Assembly: GCA_964034945.1 (NCBI GenBank)
Contig: OZ035963.1
Span: 61,167,182 to 61,231,181, forward strand
Reading direction: 5' to 3'
DNA length: 64,000 nucleotides
Source of the DNA: Chrysopilus asiliformis
Taxonomy: Eukaryota > Arthropoda > Insecta > Diptera > Rhagionidae
The notes beneath the pieces were generated by a model. It was not told where the DNA came from. It did no database searches and worked only from the letters and a program-made list of their open reading frames with translations. Below are positions 11,790-24,727 of this stretch, in pieces (positions within the stretch are counted from its first letter, which is position 1; the number at the start of each line of letters is the position of its first letter). Both the position numbers and the translations under genes were made by a program.

Positions 11790-14079
11790 TAAATTAGAAA
11801 ATTATAGTAATTAAAAAAATTGTCCACAAAATGTTGAATAAAAAACTTTTCATAAATTTTCCATTCGAGATATAAATATAATTGCACTTCAGCTAATTGT
11901 GATAATGGAAATATAAATACCACTCTGTGTAATTGTATTTTCCCAAAACGTGATTTACTGCAGAGACTAACACAAAATCAGAGTGTGAGGATTTGGAATA
12001 AACGAATTCTTATTTTTCGACGTGTTTGCTTTCTTCAAAATGTCGGAAAAGTACTTGGAGAGCAGACCAAAAATCAGAAAATATTGCAACAAAAAAAAAA
12101 AGCTGTGCAAAAGAGTGAAAAAGGTACGTCGAAAACGGTTTCTTATTTATTTATTCTTATTTGATATCCATTAAGGGAATTAAAATTCCGTTGTACGAGT
12201 ATAAACGAACAAAAATCACTTGTCCCATCAAATTACAGGTAATAATTGGAGTCTGTACAAAAGGCAAATACGATTCACTGAGAAAATCTAATTTTTCCAA
12301 TTGATAAGATATTCATTTCATTTCTTAAAAGTTAATTGACTGAGAGTCGGGAGAAATTGGTTGTTATAAGTGGATCTCAAATCGAGTGAATTACCCAAAG
12401 TGACACATGAGGTCATAAGATAGACGTCGCGACTTAATTTTGTCCCAGGCCCTTAGAAGAGATAAATTTCAGCACAATCGGTTCATTGGAGTTCAAGCTA
12501 TAGCTTTTGAAAATAACTCAACTCTCATAAGTACTACAGGATATCGAAAAGTGGGCATCATTTCGGTGACTTACTTGGTCGTGGTGTCCAATTTGTGCCC
12601 TTTTGTGTTACTTGGCCTAAATTAATAGGGAGTGGATATCAATCTAAATTGAAGACGAAAATTCAAATATCAAATCTATCTCATTTTGATTTCTCAAGGA
12701 TATCATAAAAAATTTCATCCGGCAATGTTTACTTTGGTGAAAATCTCACAATTTACTCTTAAATATTTCTTCTGATACTCCATTATGTTGGCGTCGTGAC
12801 GGCGGTTTTCTTTCAACTTCAAGTTCGCGTTTGGGATAAATAAAACCCCAAATCGATCGATCGATCAATAATTACGTAAAAATAATACTCGTTCGGATAC
12901 ACGGAAAAGGATGTTGTGTTATATCGAGCTATGCTTCCAACAAACGAGTTTGATAGGCGGAAACGCCAGAAAAGATGCTGTTTTCCATGAAACTGGAACA
13001 ATTATGCTCATAAATTATTGATGCCAGTCACAGAGATTTTCAGGAATTTTCTTCCTTGCCAAAAGAGAAAGTCCATTTATGTTAAAGAATTTTACCTGTA
13101 AATAATCTTATAGTAAGTATTTACACACTCTAATGCTATACTAGTATAGTAGGTATTATTTATCTAATTATTTATGTTATCGAGTTAATTGATGTGTTCA
13201 AATGCTGGCTACATAATTGGATAACCGTGAAATTACCTCCTGGGCACTTTTGCTACTGCCGCCAAGGTGACAGGCTGTAATTTGAGATTTTTTCCATTTG
13301 ATTATTACTAGCCAAGTGGAAAAAGATTATAATTTATTATGGCCACAAATTAAATCCGCAAATATTCGTCGGGCGTAATTACCCGAAATGAAATATTCAG
13401 AGAATTTCCTATACCAAACATTTTTTTGGTTTTTTTCGAATTTCGGGAAATTTCGCATTGAAATATTGGAAATTCTCAGAAATCATGAAGAAACTACAAC
13501 GCCAAGAGGCGATCGTGGTTTATCCTAGATAAAAATTTCCAATGGAGTTTTTATTGTTATTCTGATTGGCGTATTTCCAAATCCTGCCCTCCCTGTTTCT
13601 TTTAGAAAATAGTTCGGGTATTTTAGAAATTAAAACCCTTTTTGAAATCTGCGACAAAAAATTTGTAGACCTCAAAACCTTACAATTGTTGCTCAAATAA
13701 ATTCCACGATTTGAAATCCAATAAAACTTTAGCAGCAGAGAAAAACATTGTTACGAAATCGCACTTTGAGGAGGTCAAGGTATATTTTTGGCTGCCTAAT
13801 CAATTGAAGTGGAAGAAATAAACTTGCTGCGCCCTTTCCCCTGCCGTTGGTCACCCCTCGCCCGCTAACTTTTGAACCGCTCAGCCGATTAAGGTGCGGT
13901 TTTCAAGAATCTCTCATGTCAGATTCTACCATAGCATTGCCGCAAATTAAAAAATTTGGCGTCATCCCAAATGACAAATATTTAATTCTTGTAAATGTTG
14001 TGCCTGAGACGAGATTTAACTCAAAAATCGACACATTCTTGGATTCACGAAAAAAAAGTGAGTGGTAGTACTGAATGGC
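11790..14079. other. No gene recognised; intron
   Basis: Short notable sites only: an ATCG repeat near 12856, a perfect palindrome CTATACTAGTATAG near 13136, an AAAACCTTACAATTGTTG motif near 13673, and a GAACCGCTCAGCCGATTAAG sequence near 13875 that resembles a recurrent repeat core in this window. Confidence 0.5.
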
Positions 14080-14275
14080 AACTGAATTTTACAATTTATA
14101 GAAATCTCCGGGTGCAAACACACCAAAACTGTCGCGTAAACTTCCAAAAATCGTGTAAAAGATTTTCTATGAAAAGTTTGACAGTTTATTTATTAGATGG
14201 TTAGGTACTCATGTTTAACAAAACTTATGATGCAGTTTATGATGCATTTCTGCGATTTCATGAATACCCCTATTA
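14080..14275. repeat. Copy of the TTCATGAATACCCC MITE family
   Basis: Right end GATTTCATGAATACCCCTAT at about 14256-14275, with an internal GTCGCGTAAACTTnC core shared with 37945-38131. The left terminus is not clear. Confidence 0.5.
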
Positions 14276-15566
14276 TTTAAATACGGTTTAATACGCTGGA
14301 AAATTACTTGACCTTCACCATCAATTTTGATGCACCCAGAAACCCAATTAACCACAATTGATTACCTGGAAAACTTTTTCACTATTCAAATTTTTATTGG
14401 CTTGTAATCACAAATCAATCAAAGTGGAAAATTAATTATCCACTTATTTAATTAAAAAAAAGAAGAAACACAACAATAATTTATATGTTTTATTGTTCAT
14501 GATGAATTATGATTAACTGCTTTAAAGTGAAACATTTTGCAAATTTACCGAAAGCGATTACGTAAAAAGTATCGGGTTATTCCGCAATCATAATCACATG
14601 ATCATTCATGGTTATTAACATTTAAATGGTAGAAAACTTTAACTGGAGAAGAGTCACGACTTTGTGCCTTTTTCGTCCTACTAAGATTATAAAAATACTC
14701 TCCTGAGGTCAAAAGTGGTAAAAAAAACCACGCTTTTGGCAATAAAATCAGCCAGTTTTCAAGTTTCTTGTAATTTGAAGCTTTAACCAACGTCTTTAAT
14801 TAACATAAATTTACTATGAATGATGATTACGATGACTTACATTTACAGAGAGTGTGGGATAAGAACAATTTTACACTTAATCATCATCCACCACGAGAGA
14901 AATATTGTGTAAACATTTTTATTTAATCAAAAAGCCACAACGTGCCATTTACGATTTCTCGAGAATATCAAAACTCCACTTATTTTTTAAACAAAAAAAA
15001 TTGTTTTTTTTTTCTAGGGAAAAACGCTATATATGTATTAAATCACAGTCAAATAAAAATGTCATTGAACTTCACTTGACAATGTTAGATTTTTTTTTAA
15101 TGGTGAGGGGGGGGGGGAACTTGAAATTACGACCAGTGACAATGTCAATTGCTGATGAGTTTCTACATTACTGATTTTTTTTTCGTTTGTTATTATTTTT
15201 ATTTTCATTTAAAATTCAAGACTGAAATCTGCAATAAATGTCATTGACTGGCAGTGATATTTTGTTTGGCTTTTCGATTTATCTTTTCAATGCTGGAAAT
15301 TTAATCAAAAATCTCGGTTATTGTACTTTCGGCTGAGTTTAATTTTTGTTTGATTTTCTTTATTTTTTTTTTTGATGACAAGAATCTTGCATTGAAAGTT
15401 ATGATTTCCGCGTCGCAAGGTGACATTCATGGAAGATTTATTTGATTTGGAATAATTTAAGACCCGGTTTTGTAAACACTGTCTATTAACATCACTTTGG
15501 GGTTGGTATGCTTCAAATGTTTTAGCCTTATTTTGACCCACTTCCACGTACGTCAAAATAAGGATT
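14276..15566. other. No gene recognised; intron
   Basis: A+T-rich with poly-A/T runs (15008-15016) and a G run near 15108-15117. The open frames are not recognisable proteins. Confidence 0.5.
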
Positions 15567-15656
15567 GAAATTTTGCCGATTGACATGAAATTTTGCCGAT
15601 TGTAATGAAATTTTGCCGATTGACATGAAATTTCGCTGATTGTCATGAAATTTTGC
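15567..15656. repeat. 20-bp tandem repeat, 4.5 copies
   Basis: The unit GAAATTTTGCCGATTGACAT is repeated four and a half times with a few substitutions. An open frame on the minus strand through it is a by-product of the repeat. Confidence 0.9.
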
Positions 15657-15739
15657 ACACATATACAATGCGGGCGGAATTTTAATATTCTGATGTCAAT
15701 GTTTTAAAATTTAAATTGGAAGATCCAGTAAGGATGACG

Positions 15740-16275
15740 ACGTGGTCCTTTTTCTTAAAAAAATTTAGTCTTTTTTCTTAAAAAAATTTAGTCCATTTTC
15801 TTAAAAAAGAATTTTTCCTCAAAAGCGCATAGTTTCCGAGAAATTTTCAAAAAAGCTTAATTTTTTTCAATTATTTTGAGAACCATTAGAGATTCGTAAA
15901 AACCATTAAAGAAAAAAATGTGGAAAATTTTATATCCTTTAAATTTTGTTATATTCAATTTTTCCCAAAAGCGCATAGTTTTCGAGATTTTTTAGAAAAA
16001 CCGTATTAAAAAAATGGTATGGAAGGTACCCATCGATTATCGTAAAACTGATTTATAAACAATTTCAACTAGCTAGCTCAAAGTTTTCTCGAGTTATATA
16101 AGATACGTGAAACGAAAAGACCGACAGACAGAGTGAGACACAAACAGACAGATGCACCGACATCCTCATAATATTGTCTAAAACGTATTTCGTACTGATC
16201 AGAAAGCTTCTATATGTCCCCGTTTTTGGAGTCATTCTCCGTCATAAATACAATACTTTCCCTCTATAGCAGAGG
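15740..16275. repeat. Module repeats ending in a CAGA tract, diverged
   Basis: Repeated TTTTCTTAAAAAAATTTAGTC blocks, then two copies of CAAAAGCGCATAGTTTnCGAGA about 150 bp apart (15821 and 15965), then CTAGCTCAAAGTTTTCTCGA, a GACAGACAGAG/ACAGACAGATG tract near 16121-16152 and a CATCCTCATAAT segment. The architecture mirrors the family at 23930-24740, with different module sequence. Confidence 0.5.
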
Positions 16276-18224
16276 CAAATAACTAGCAATTTAAAACCAG
16301 TTTTTTTGTTGTGATTTTCATTCAAAGCGTGTTTTTCATCTTCTAAAGCGTGAATCTTTAATCGCTTCCTCGATCATGATACGATTTTGTTATTGTAGAA
16401 TCAACAAACTTTGAATACAGCAATTATGTATTAAATTAAATGTGAATGCAAATATTGTACAGGAAGTCTGAAAGTTTTTGTTATAAAAATTCGGAAAAGA
16501 TAGAAATATTTAAAAAAAAAATGTCCAGCACTTCAAGCGCTAAAGACCCTTCTATTCTTGACACTACAATCCTAGCTAGATTGGACCTCCCAAATTTAAA
16601 GTTTCTTAACAATTTTCTTCTCTTTACGCGAACCTACAGATTTATATGGACTACAAACCATGAAAGGCGTTACAACATTTGTACGGTTTGGGATTTTATC
16701 TTTCTCAAATGCTAGCTTCGTAACAAATTTTTGCTTGCTGCTGCACCTACGGTTTTGCAAACCATAACTAGACCAAAATCACGACTTTGTTTTTTTTTAA
16801 TTCCATTAAAAACATTTGTACGGTTTTAAAGAGTACTCATTACAAACAAAGGACTGAAAACCATATTCCGGTCTTCCTATTAACTATTTTTGGTCGGGAG
16901 AGGGTTAGGGGGTGGGTAGTTACGCCATTGAATTAAGTAATGATTTTGTACTATCTATCACCGTTTTTTCTCGCCCGAAATTTTATAAAATCTTTTTGGT
17001 CGTAATTTTCTAAATTATCCCTTCCTTTCTGGTGGCCTTACTACGCCGCTAGTTTTAAAGCCCCCGCTTTAATAACTTAATGATTGTTGGCAAAAAAAAA
17101 CACTGTAAAAAGTATTTAACTTTTTTGAAGTATAAAAAAATCAACTCTTTTCAGAAAAAAAAATTAATATAAATTTTTAACTGTAGCGTAAAGCCTTCAG
17201 TTTTTTTAAGTATTTAAAATAAAACTTTTTCCATTGAACTCTTGCCTATTAATTTACGCAAGTACCATATGTTTTACGTATGGTTAAAACTTTCACATGG
17301 AAAACACACGAGAATTGCTGGTGAATAAATTTTGAAAATGTTACCTTCTTTGAGTGTGTATTGAATTGAAACTTGGGAAATGCTTCAAATTCAATTAAAA
17401 TATTAAATATTAATGTGGTATAACGACCCGACTTTTCCCAATGAGTGGAAAACGTTTTCCGGTTGTTGGTATGCCGGTAATTAAAAGAAAGTTCGACTTC
17501 AGGTTTAGTGTTTTTATTTTAATTTTTTTGGAATTCGACGCCATTTACGAACAAGAAACAAAAATATGCATTCCACGAAAAATATTTAAATATGTTTTTA
17601 TGGCGATTCCTGTTTACATGTCTCCGTATATTATGCCGTTTTTGAAATAACGTTCAAAATGCATGTCATATTTGGGTGGTATTATCAGTATGTGAATTAT
17701 ATATGAGGAACAAGACAGTCGCTATTTGAAGGTTTGCGAATTATTTGATTATCTGCTTCCCCCTCCCCTCAAAAACACACACAAACAGAAAACACGAATT
17801 TATTTTGACTTATGTGCCAAATTTCAAAGAAAAAATGAAGAAAAGCCGGATGGAAGTGAAAATTCGAAGACGGCTTATTCAAATTCTATTCAGTTCTACC
17901 TTATATTTTAAGATACATAAAAGTCTATATATTCGTTGCAAAGGGAAAATATGGCTTTCGAATGTGGATCAGGATCAGACGTACTTGAAGGCTGAAATTT
18001 CCGTGTTCATATGTAAAAATTTTATATTTATGTTTTCTTTTGAATTATTATTCGGTCCATATCCTTGCCGAGGCTATGCGCCCGTCCGTCATTCCAGAAA
18101 AAAAAAATGTTTTTTACAATTCCGAGTATGCCAGCAGGATAAAAGATTCTGAAGCAAGGAAAATAGTCTAAATAGGACATCATATTTATCTGAAGTGCTG
18201 TCGCATGTATTCTGGGCACACTTC
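16276..18224. other. No gene recognised; intron
   Basis: Two ACATTTGTACGGTTTgGGA-type motifs (near 16676 and 16811). Otherwise A+T-rich sequence without a recognisable protein or RNA gene. Confidence 0.5.
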
Positions 18225-18803
18225 CCCAAGCAACCATTTGTGACTCAGGTTACAATGTGACCCTGATCATCAGGTGGCGGTAGCAAATCAGTTTATGTGA
18301 CGGTTGCCTTGTGACCGGTCACAATAAAACTGGTTACAAATTGGTTACAAATTGGTTACATTGCAACCAGTCGTAGGAAAACCGTTGCAAATTGGTTACT
18401 TTGTGATCAGTCAGAAAGTTGTTGTTGTTTTTACAAACAGTCCTATTGAAATATAAATAGTCAACTTTGAACTAAGGAATTTGTACTTACAGCGTCTTCT
18501 GACTTCATCAGAAAACGCTGTAAGCCCTCCCCCCTCTGACCCTTCTTCCGTTTTCTTGTCAAACTTGGTCACAAAAAGGATTTCGCGGTGATGGTTGTAC
18601 AAAAGTGACTTTCTAACGCTGGTTGCAGAAGAGTTTTTACGGAAACTTGGTAATGATAGTTACAAAAAAACTGGACAAAACGACATTTTAACGCAGCAAC
18701 GTTTCTGTGACGTCTGGGCAACCAATTTATACCCCATATATTTTGCAACCCAAGTTGTGCGACCGTCGTGTAACCGTAATGTAATCATTTTTGGTTACTT
18801 GGG
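18225..18803. mobile_element. CCCAAGYAACC-ended repeat, copy 1
   Basis: The ends are inverted CCCAAGCAACCA / CCCAAGTAACCA. The interior is dense in GGTTACAAATTGG and GTGACCGGTCAC motifs and has a hairpin at 18485-18515 (CAGCGTCTTCTGA and its complement). A second copy in opposite orientation lies at 60710-61190. No transposase was seen; the superfamily is unknown. Confidence 0.7.
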
Positions 18804-19594
18804 TCCTCGCATTTTTTTTATTCTTTAATATTTTTATTCCGAAAAAATTCCATGTTTGTATCATGTTTGAAATGTTGGCTTGTTGCAAATATCATCGTAT
18901 TTTCCTTTTGAATTCGAAAGATAATATATACGAGTCATGAATTAAAAAGTTTTATGGAAAATGGTTTTACCTGTTGAGAAAAATGTATAGAAATCCCAAC
19001 CTGTCGTGCGTATATATGAATAAACTTGTCTTTGATGGTAAAAACTCACACACGTTAATAATTTGATGATATTATGAGCAGGATATAAGGGTTTTGGGAT
19101 TATTTTTTGCGTGTTTTGCTGTTTGGGAACAGTTCCCGGGTAATAATCACATTAGCTATGATACTTTTTTGAATACCAAAACAGGGAATCGTCTTGAAAG
19201 GAAAATGTTTGCGAAAATGTGATTCTAAATTGCGGTAGAATTTCCTCCTGAATTTTTAAAATGGAGGAAATTTTTACAAAAATGTGGTTAAAGGTTTTTT
19301 TTAATTTTCTTTTTAATCAATTGAAAATGCAATTTTAAAAGGAAAGTCCGAGAAAATTATACCGAAAAAATATACAAGTAGAAAAAAATATACCAGATGC
19401 AGTACGCATTTTCTTTTTAAATACTAAATGAACCATATTGTAATCCAAGGGTCGCGAAAAAAATCTGTACAGGCCAATTGGAGTTAACCTGAAATATTTG
19501 GCCCTCAAGAGATGAATTAAACTTTCTGGGAATCGATACTGGATTGAAATTTACAGTAAACTATAAAATTTTCGGCGCCTGCGGTGATTTTTTT
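18804..19594. other. No gene recognised; intron
   Basis: A+T-rich intron sequence with no recognisable feature. Confidence 0.5.
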
Positions 19595-20370
19595 GACGAG
19601 TTTTTGCCTAAGCGGGATATATTTTGAAAGAATTCGCCTGCGGCGCATTTTTCTATATTATTTTTTTTAACAATTTCATAAAACGCAAGAAAGCACAAGA
19701 AATTGAGTAACAGTGTCTCCATAAAATACATCGCGCTTATCTTCTGCCTTTCGAAACGCTTGCCCCCTTTTGTCAAACTATTTCACGGTGTTTTGTACGA
19801 AGTTCAGTATCGCCGTCACGCTACCGCAATCCCTCCTCCATCAAAATGTGGAGTATTTTAGGGATAGCCACCAACTCTCCTAACAGATGTCAATGTATCG
19901 GATTAGCTTTAACCCTCTAACCGGAATATTTCCGAGAAAAATTCACTAAAATATGACTTTCAACTTGCGACAGACCGTAACCAAGACAACGTACAGGGCT
20001 AAATTTTTTCCAGCATGTAAAGCGATAACTTACAAAAGTCAGTGTAAGACGTTCCGGCGATTTCCGGCGATTAAAATTGTTACCCGTTATAAACAAGCGA
20101 ATTCCCTGAAGCCCGCCTTAAGGCGGGCATTCCGGTTAGAGGGTTAAATTAGAAATTGCGTCATATTTTCTTCGATTTTCACCAGCGGCGCATATTTGTT
20201 AATTGTTTTTGCCCGGAGTATATTTTTTGGTAGCGGATTATCGGATGTAATTAAACTCGAGTCTTGGAACTCAACAGCAGCAATGCTATTATATTTATGC
20301 TCTTCTTACAGCTTGGTTAAAAGGTTGTTCCAAAGTTTAGTTGGAGTTTTTAAGATCTTTCAAAAAACGG
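19595..20370. repeat. Diverged paralogous segment, copy 1 (interrupted)
   Basis: Shares a series of blocks in the same order with 21375-21770: GAGTTTTTGCCTAAG, TTCGCCTGCGGC, CAATTTCATnAAA, AAATTGCGTnA, TTTCACCnGCGGCG, TATTnTTTnnTAGCG, AAAAGGTTGTTC and GTTTAGTTGGA. It is interrupted by the piggyBac-like MITE at 19913-20143. Confidence 0.75.
19913..20143. mobile_element. piggyBac-like MITE
   Basis: A 231-bp element with TTAA at both flanks (19909-19912 and 20144-20147) and inverted ends CCCTCTAACCGGAAT (15 bp perfect). TTAA target choice and a CCC-start TIR are hallmarks of piggyBac. The paralogous segment at 21375-21770 has a single TTAA (21532-21535) at the matching place, which is an empty site. 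It has no coding capacity; a GCCCGCCTTAAGGCGGGC palindrome lies near the right end. Confidence 0.88.
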
Positions 20371-21374
20371 ATGGGGGGTTTTTTTAAATCACGCTCTCAG
20401 CCTTCTCCCATTAAAGGAGATCAAATTTTTGAGACTTCTCCGAAAATTTTAATATCAGACCACGGACGAAACAACCCCTTGCCCTGCTACTGAAATAAGT
20501 GTTTTTCTTTTTACTTTCTTGCCCGGAATATTTATGTTCTGGTTTGCTGCTGCTGTTTTTAAGTGACAAACTGTCTTTTACAGGGATTAAAAATCACTAA
20601 AATCAAAACTTAATAAATTCAATTAAGCCGTTTTAGTAAGTTAACCTCAAAGTCCCTTTAAACGATTAAGAGAGGACATTATTCCTTGCCACTAGAAAAT
20701 TGAAAAGTTCACTCTTCCTAAATAGAGTAAAATATTTTTCCGTTCACAAAAAAACCTAATTTAATTTTAATATAAGCTAAATATAGAAATTTTCGATAAA
20801 ATTTCAACAACGTCAAAGGAAAATTCCCCATTAATGTTTAAACAAGGTAAAACACTCATCGTTACCAAAGCGTATTGAAAACTTGGAAAAATCTCCAAGC
20901 TATATAAAGAAGAAAATTTCCGCCTGACCAAATTTTCCTTTTACGCTAAGAATTTTAACGTTGTCGATGACTTTCTCAATAATTAACTGATCTTGTTTTC
21001 TCAAACTTCTGTGAATTCTTGTTCCATTGTGAGTTTATCTCTGAAAATGACTGCTCATGTGTAAATTAATGGTAAAGCTTCGAAGATATCCAAAGATATT
21101 TATCTATTTGTGTACATAGAATTCGTTAAAACAACAAAATAGCTTATATAGAAAATTTTCTGAGAATTTCTCGTTCGGAGATTTTCATTTTCACAATTCG
21201 AATAGAAACAAAAGTTTGCCATGTGTGAAAGTCAAAGAATTTCAGTGTTTTTTTTTTCGCATTATCTTTAAACAGAATTAATTCATTTATTGTTTAACTT
21301 TTAAGTTTTTTTTAATTAGGTATAAAAACTTTAACTTTTTAGTTTTTTTTAAATTAGGTATAAGAAATATTTAC
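20371..21374. other. No gene recognised; intron
   Basis: A+T-rich sequence. A duplicated TTTTTTTAATTAGGTATAA-like block occurs near 21305-21365. Confidence 0.5.
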
Positions 21375-21770
21375 GATGCCTAATGAGTTTTTGCCTAAGT
21401 GGAATCTATTTCAAAGGATTTCGCCTGCGGCAAAATTTTCCTATTTTGTTTTTTCAACCATTTCATGAAATGTAAAGAAAGCGTAAGAAATGGAGTAACT
21501 CCTCATTTAGAGCTGTATAGCATTTTTTTTGTTAAATTTGTAATTGCGTTACGTTTTTTTAAAGATTTTCACCTGCGGCGGATATTTATTAATACTTTTT
21601 CCCCGGAGCACATTTTTCGAGAGCGTATCGTCGATTTTAACTAAATCCGAGTCGTTCGGCTCACTAACACCAACGGTTTTATTTGTATTTTTCCATATAG
21701 CATAATTAAAAAGTTGTTCGGAAGTTTAGTTGGAACTTTTGTGATCTCTTGAAAAACTGGAGGTTTAACT
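21375..21770. repeat. Diverged paralogous segment, copy 2 (uninterrupted)
   Basis: Direct-orientation partner of 19595-20370, lacking the MITE. It holds two CCTGCGGC-type motifs (near 21424 and 21572). Confidence 0.75.
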
Positions 21771-21965
21771 TTTAAGTTTTCTTTGGAATTACATTGAAAA
21801 AATAAAGTCTTTTGATGAATTTTTGAAGTGAGGTGTTTTGTTGGAAGGTTTCATAGTTTAATTGAAAGATCCTTTTAAAATTTAGTTGGAAGACTGTTTC
21901 ATAGTTTAGTTGAAAGGTTATTTCAAAGATTAGATTGGAAGGTTGATCCAAAGTATTTTTTACGG
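21771..21965. repeat. Degenerate ~28-bp tandem repeats
   Basis: Repeated TTTAGTTGGAAGGTTnTTTCATAG units, about five, continuing the GTTTAGTTGGA end of the paralogous segment. Confidence 0.6.
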
Positions 21966-23929
21966 TCAGAGTGGGAGCAAAAAGTAGTTGTACATACAAG
22001 AACCTCGCGAGATGGTCATGGGGACGGAACTTTAGTTTGGAAATAATTATGTGCTTTTCATCTCAAATATTTTTTTTTGTTATGTTCGATGTAAAGTTTT
22101 CTAACGAACAAGTTTTTTTGCTACAATATTAAATTGAGTTCCTCATTTTTTGTATCGGAGAATTTTTAACAATTAAATTATCTTTGATACAAAAACTCTT
22201 GTAAAAAAATATTTTGTGAAATTAGGTGGAAATCTTTTTTCCCTCGCAACATTATTTTAATTCCACGCCCAATCAAAAACTGCAGGGGATTTTTTTCACC
22301 GTAGAAAATTCACCAAGAAGCATAATTCACTTTTAAAATAGCCTTTTCAATCTTAATTTAGATTAAAATTAATTAAAAAGCATCTTTTCGAATCTATAAG
22401 TTTGTGCTGGAGATCAGAGCGGAACATTTGGTGTTTGGGGAATGCCTGTCAAAAAATCCTGGCTCCTGGCGCTATCCAACATTATTATTATTATTTTTAC
22501 TATGGGAACCAATCATTCGAGGGGATGGTTAGGGGTTGAATTTTGTTATGTTGTTTCCGTTTCGTTGTCGTTGAGTGCTCACGATGAACACGAGAAGCAA
22601 TTTATCAACTAAGCCCATCACTTTGAATCACTTGAGATCGTCATCGACTGTTGTTATATACACAAACACAGTTAGTATCTCTGGAAATTTGTTTTTAATT
22701 AAACATGAAAAATTGTCGTGATAAGAAGACAGCTTGCCTTACGATAGCCAAAAATTTACTATGTCTCAGTTCGAATGCCGGCAAAAACAGAGAAAATACT
22801 AGAAAAACCGAAAAAGAAAAAAATAAATAAAAGTTTCCAGCTGAAAAAAAGCAAAACGAACTCATGTTGAGGGATGAGAGGGGATGGGAAAATCCTAGAA
22901 TGGTGGCTAATTTCAAAAACATTGTGTAGGCTTTTCTAGTCAACCACCTCCAACCAACCTATATTTTTCGTTTGTTTCCCGAAAGAAATTCCACTAATCT
23001 CGGACTAATGAAATAAAGGAAATTTTCCCGAGATTAATGGCCCGATCCCCCAAAAAGTTTAGGGAGATGTCAAATTTGTTAAACTCGCCCATCATTCCTC
23101 GTCGTTGAGATTTCTCGTTCGTTTATCTTAACTTGTCTCGAAAAAAAACACCGAAAATTTTCTTTAGATTTCATTGCTTTTTTTTTGTACATTCCGGGGA
23201 AAAATCTTCTCTGCCCGTTTAATTTATTTGCAAGAAAAACCTTCCCGAAAATAATGCTGCGCAATTGAGTTGCAAAAATAGATTTTTCAGATTTTCAAAT
23301 CGTCATCTTTGGCGATTTGCAACAGGATATCCGGTGACCAGAATAACTCTTATGATTATTATCCCTTCGTGAAGAATTAATGCTCCCACAAAGGATAACT
23401 TTCTGGTGGTATTCTGCAGAAATTTTAGGTCATCGTGTGATGAAACCAAGTGTCTATCGTTGGAAAATTCCGTCTGCGAGCAGAATTTTAAATCATTTGC
23501 TAGGTTTCCGGTTTTCACTGTTTTTTTCTTTCTTTTCTTTTTGGCGTTCTGGAAAACCATGTCATTAGTCGAAGTGAAACGTGGCTGAGATTTTAACAAG
23601 CGGATATGTTAGAAGATTGTCAGAAGAAATGTGATCTGTGCTGAATTTGTTGCCAAAAGCTCTCTTCCCGAATATCCTGTTTACACTTAAATCGTTCAGT
23701 CTGATTATATGTTATGTTAGAGGCAAATATTTGCTTTGGAAGATAGAAATTGCAACCCGTAAATTTCTACAGAATTTCGTGATTCTTTGTTGAGCTAAAT
23801 TACTAAATTAAATTATTTGATTTTAATTTTTTGTGGCAGTTTGCTTTACTTAGGCGTCGCTCTATGACCGATTTTGCAATTTCATCGCCAAAAAATCGAT
23901 TTTTCCAAGTACCCCAATAAAAAGAGCTA
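21966..23929. other. No gene recognised; intron
   Basis: A+T-rich, with a short hairpin AATCTCGG...CCGAGATT near 22995-23035. No recognisable exon was seen on either strand. Confidence 0.5.
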
Positions 23930-24727
23930 CAATTGCCAGGGGCCAATCATCAAATACTGATGATGACAGATAAAATGTTTATTAAAAAAATTAGTTGTAT
24001 AGGAGAGGGGGAAAGAAGTAGTCCGATTGGATTTTAATGTATGGAACGGTTATGTCAAATCATATTCTAAACAGATTTTAGCTTTCTAAATTTTTCAATA
24101 CGACTCCCAATTTTCGAAGAAATAGAAAAAAAAGTATTCAATTTATATGGCGGAGGGCGGAAGGAGTGGTCCAACTGGATTTTGATGTATAGATAAGTTA
24201 TGTAAAATTATATTTTAAACACATTTCATCTTTATAAATTTTTCGATACGATGCGCAGTTTTCGAGAAAACAGGAAAAAAGTATTTCATTTGCATGGGAG
24301 AGGGGGAAGCAGTCGTTGGATTGGATTTTGATATATGGATGAGTTATGTAGAATCCTATTCTAAACACATTTTACCCTTTATAAATTTTTCAATACAATT
24401 TACCGTTTTCGAGAAAATTACAAAAAACTGTTTCGTTTGTATGGGAGAGAGAGGGAGGAATGGTCCAATTTTGACAGTTCAAGAATTTAGCCTAGCCATT
24501 TACGAGAAACGTAACTATACAAAATTCCAAGTATCTAGCTCAATTCTTTGGAAAGTTATGGTGTTCACGGACGGGCAGACGGACAGACGGACGGACGGAC
24601 AGAAAGACAGACAGACGGACATGCGGAAATCAAAATCTTTTGTCATCCCCAATACCCTGGTGTAGTTCATTTTTGTGTTCGATGATTGGTTCGATGCGTT
24701 ACAAACGGTATACTACATCTAATATAT
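23930..24727 (+). repeat. Module-repeat family with 3-4 tandem ~146-bp units
   Basis: The start is AAGAGCTACAATTGCCAGG. Tandem units begin at about 23999, 24148, 24293 and 24441, each with a TATGGGAGAGGGGGAAGnAGT head, a GATTTTGATGTATGGATnAG core, AAATTTTTCGATACGAT and a GTTTTCGAGAAAAT end. A conserved terminal block (GAATTTAGCC...CTCAATTCTTTGGAAAG), a GACGGACAGACGG microsatellite (24570-24620) and CATGCGGAAATCAAAATCTT follow. The GGACAGAC frame gives a TDRQTDRRTDG-like peptide that is not a real protein. Confidence 0.75.

Noticed and set aside
15305..15658. 117-codon minus-strand frame
   Set aside because: Its N-terminal part is the translated 20-bp tandem repeat; the rest is A+T-rich with no recognised motif.
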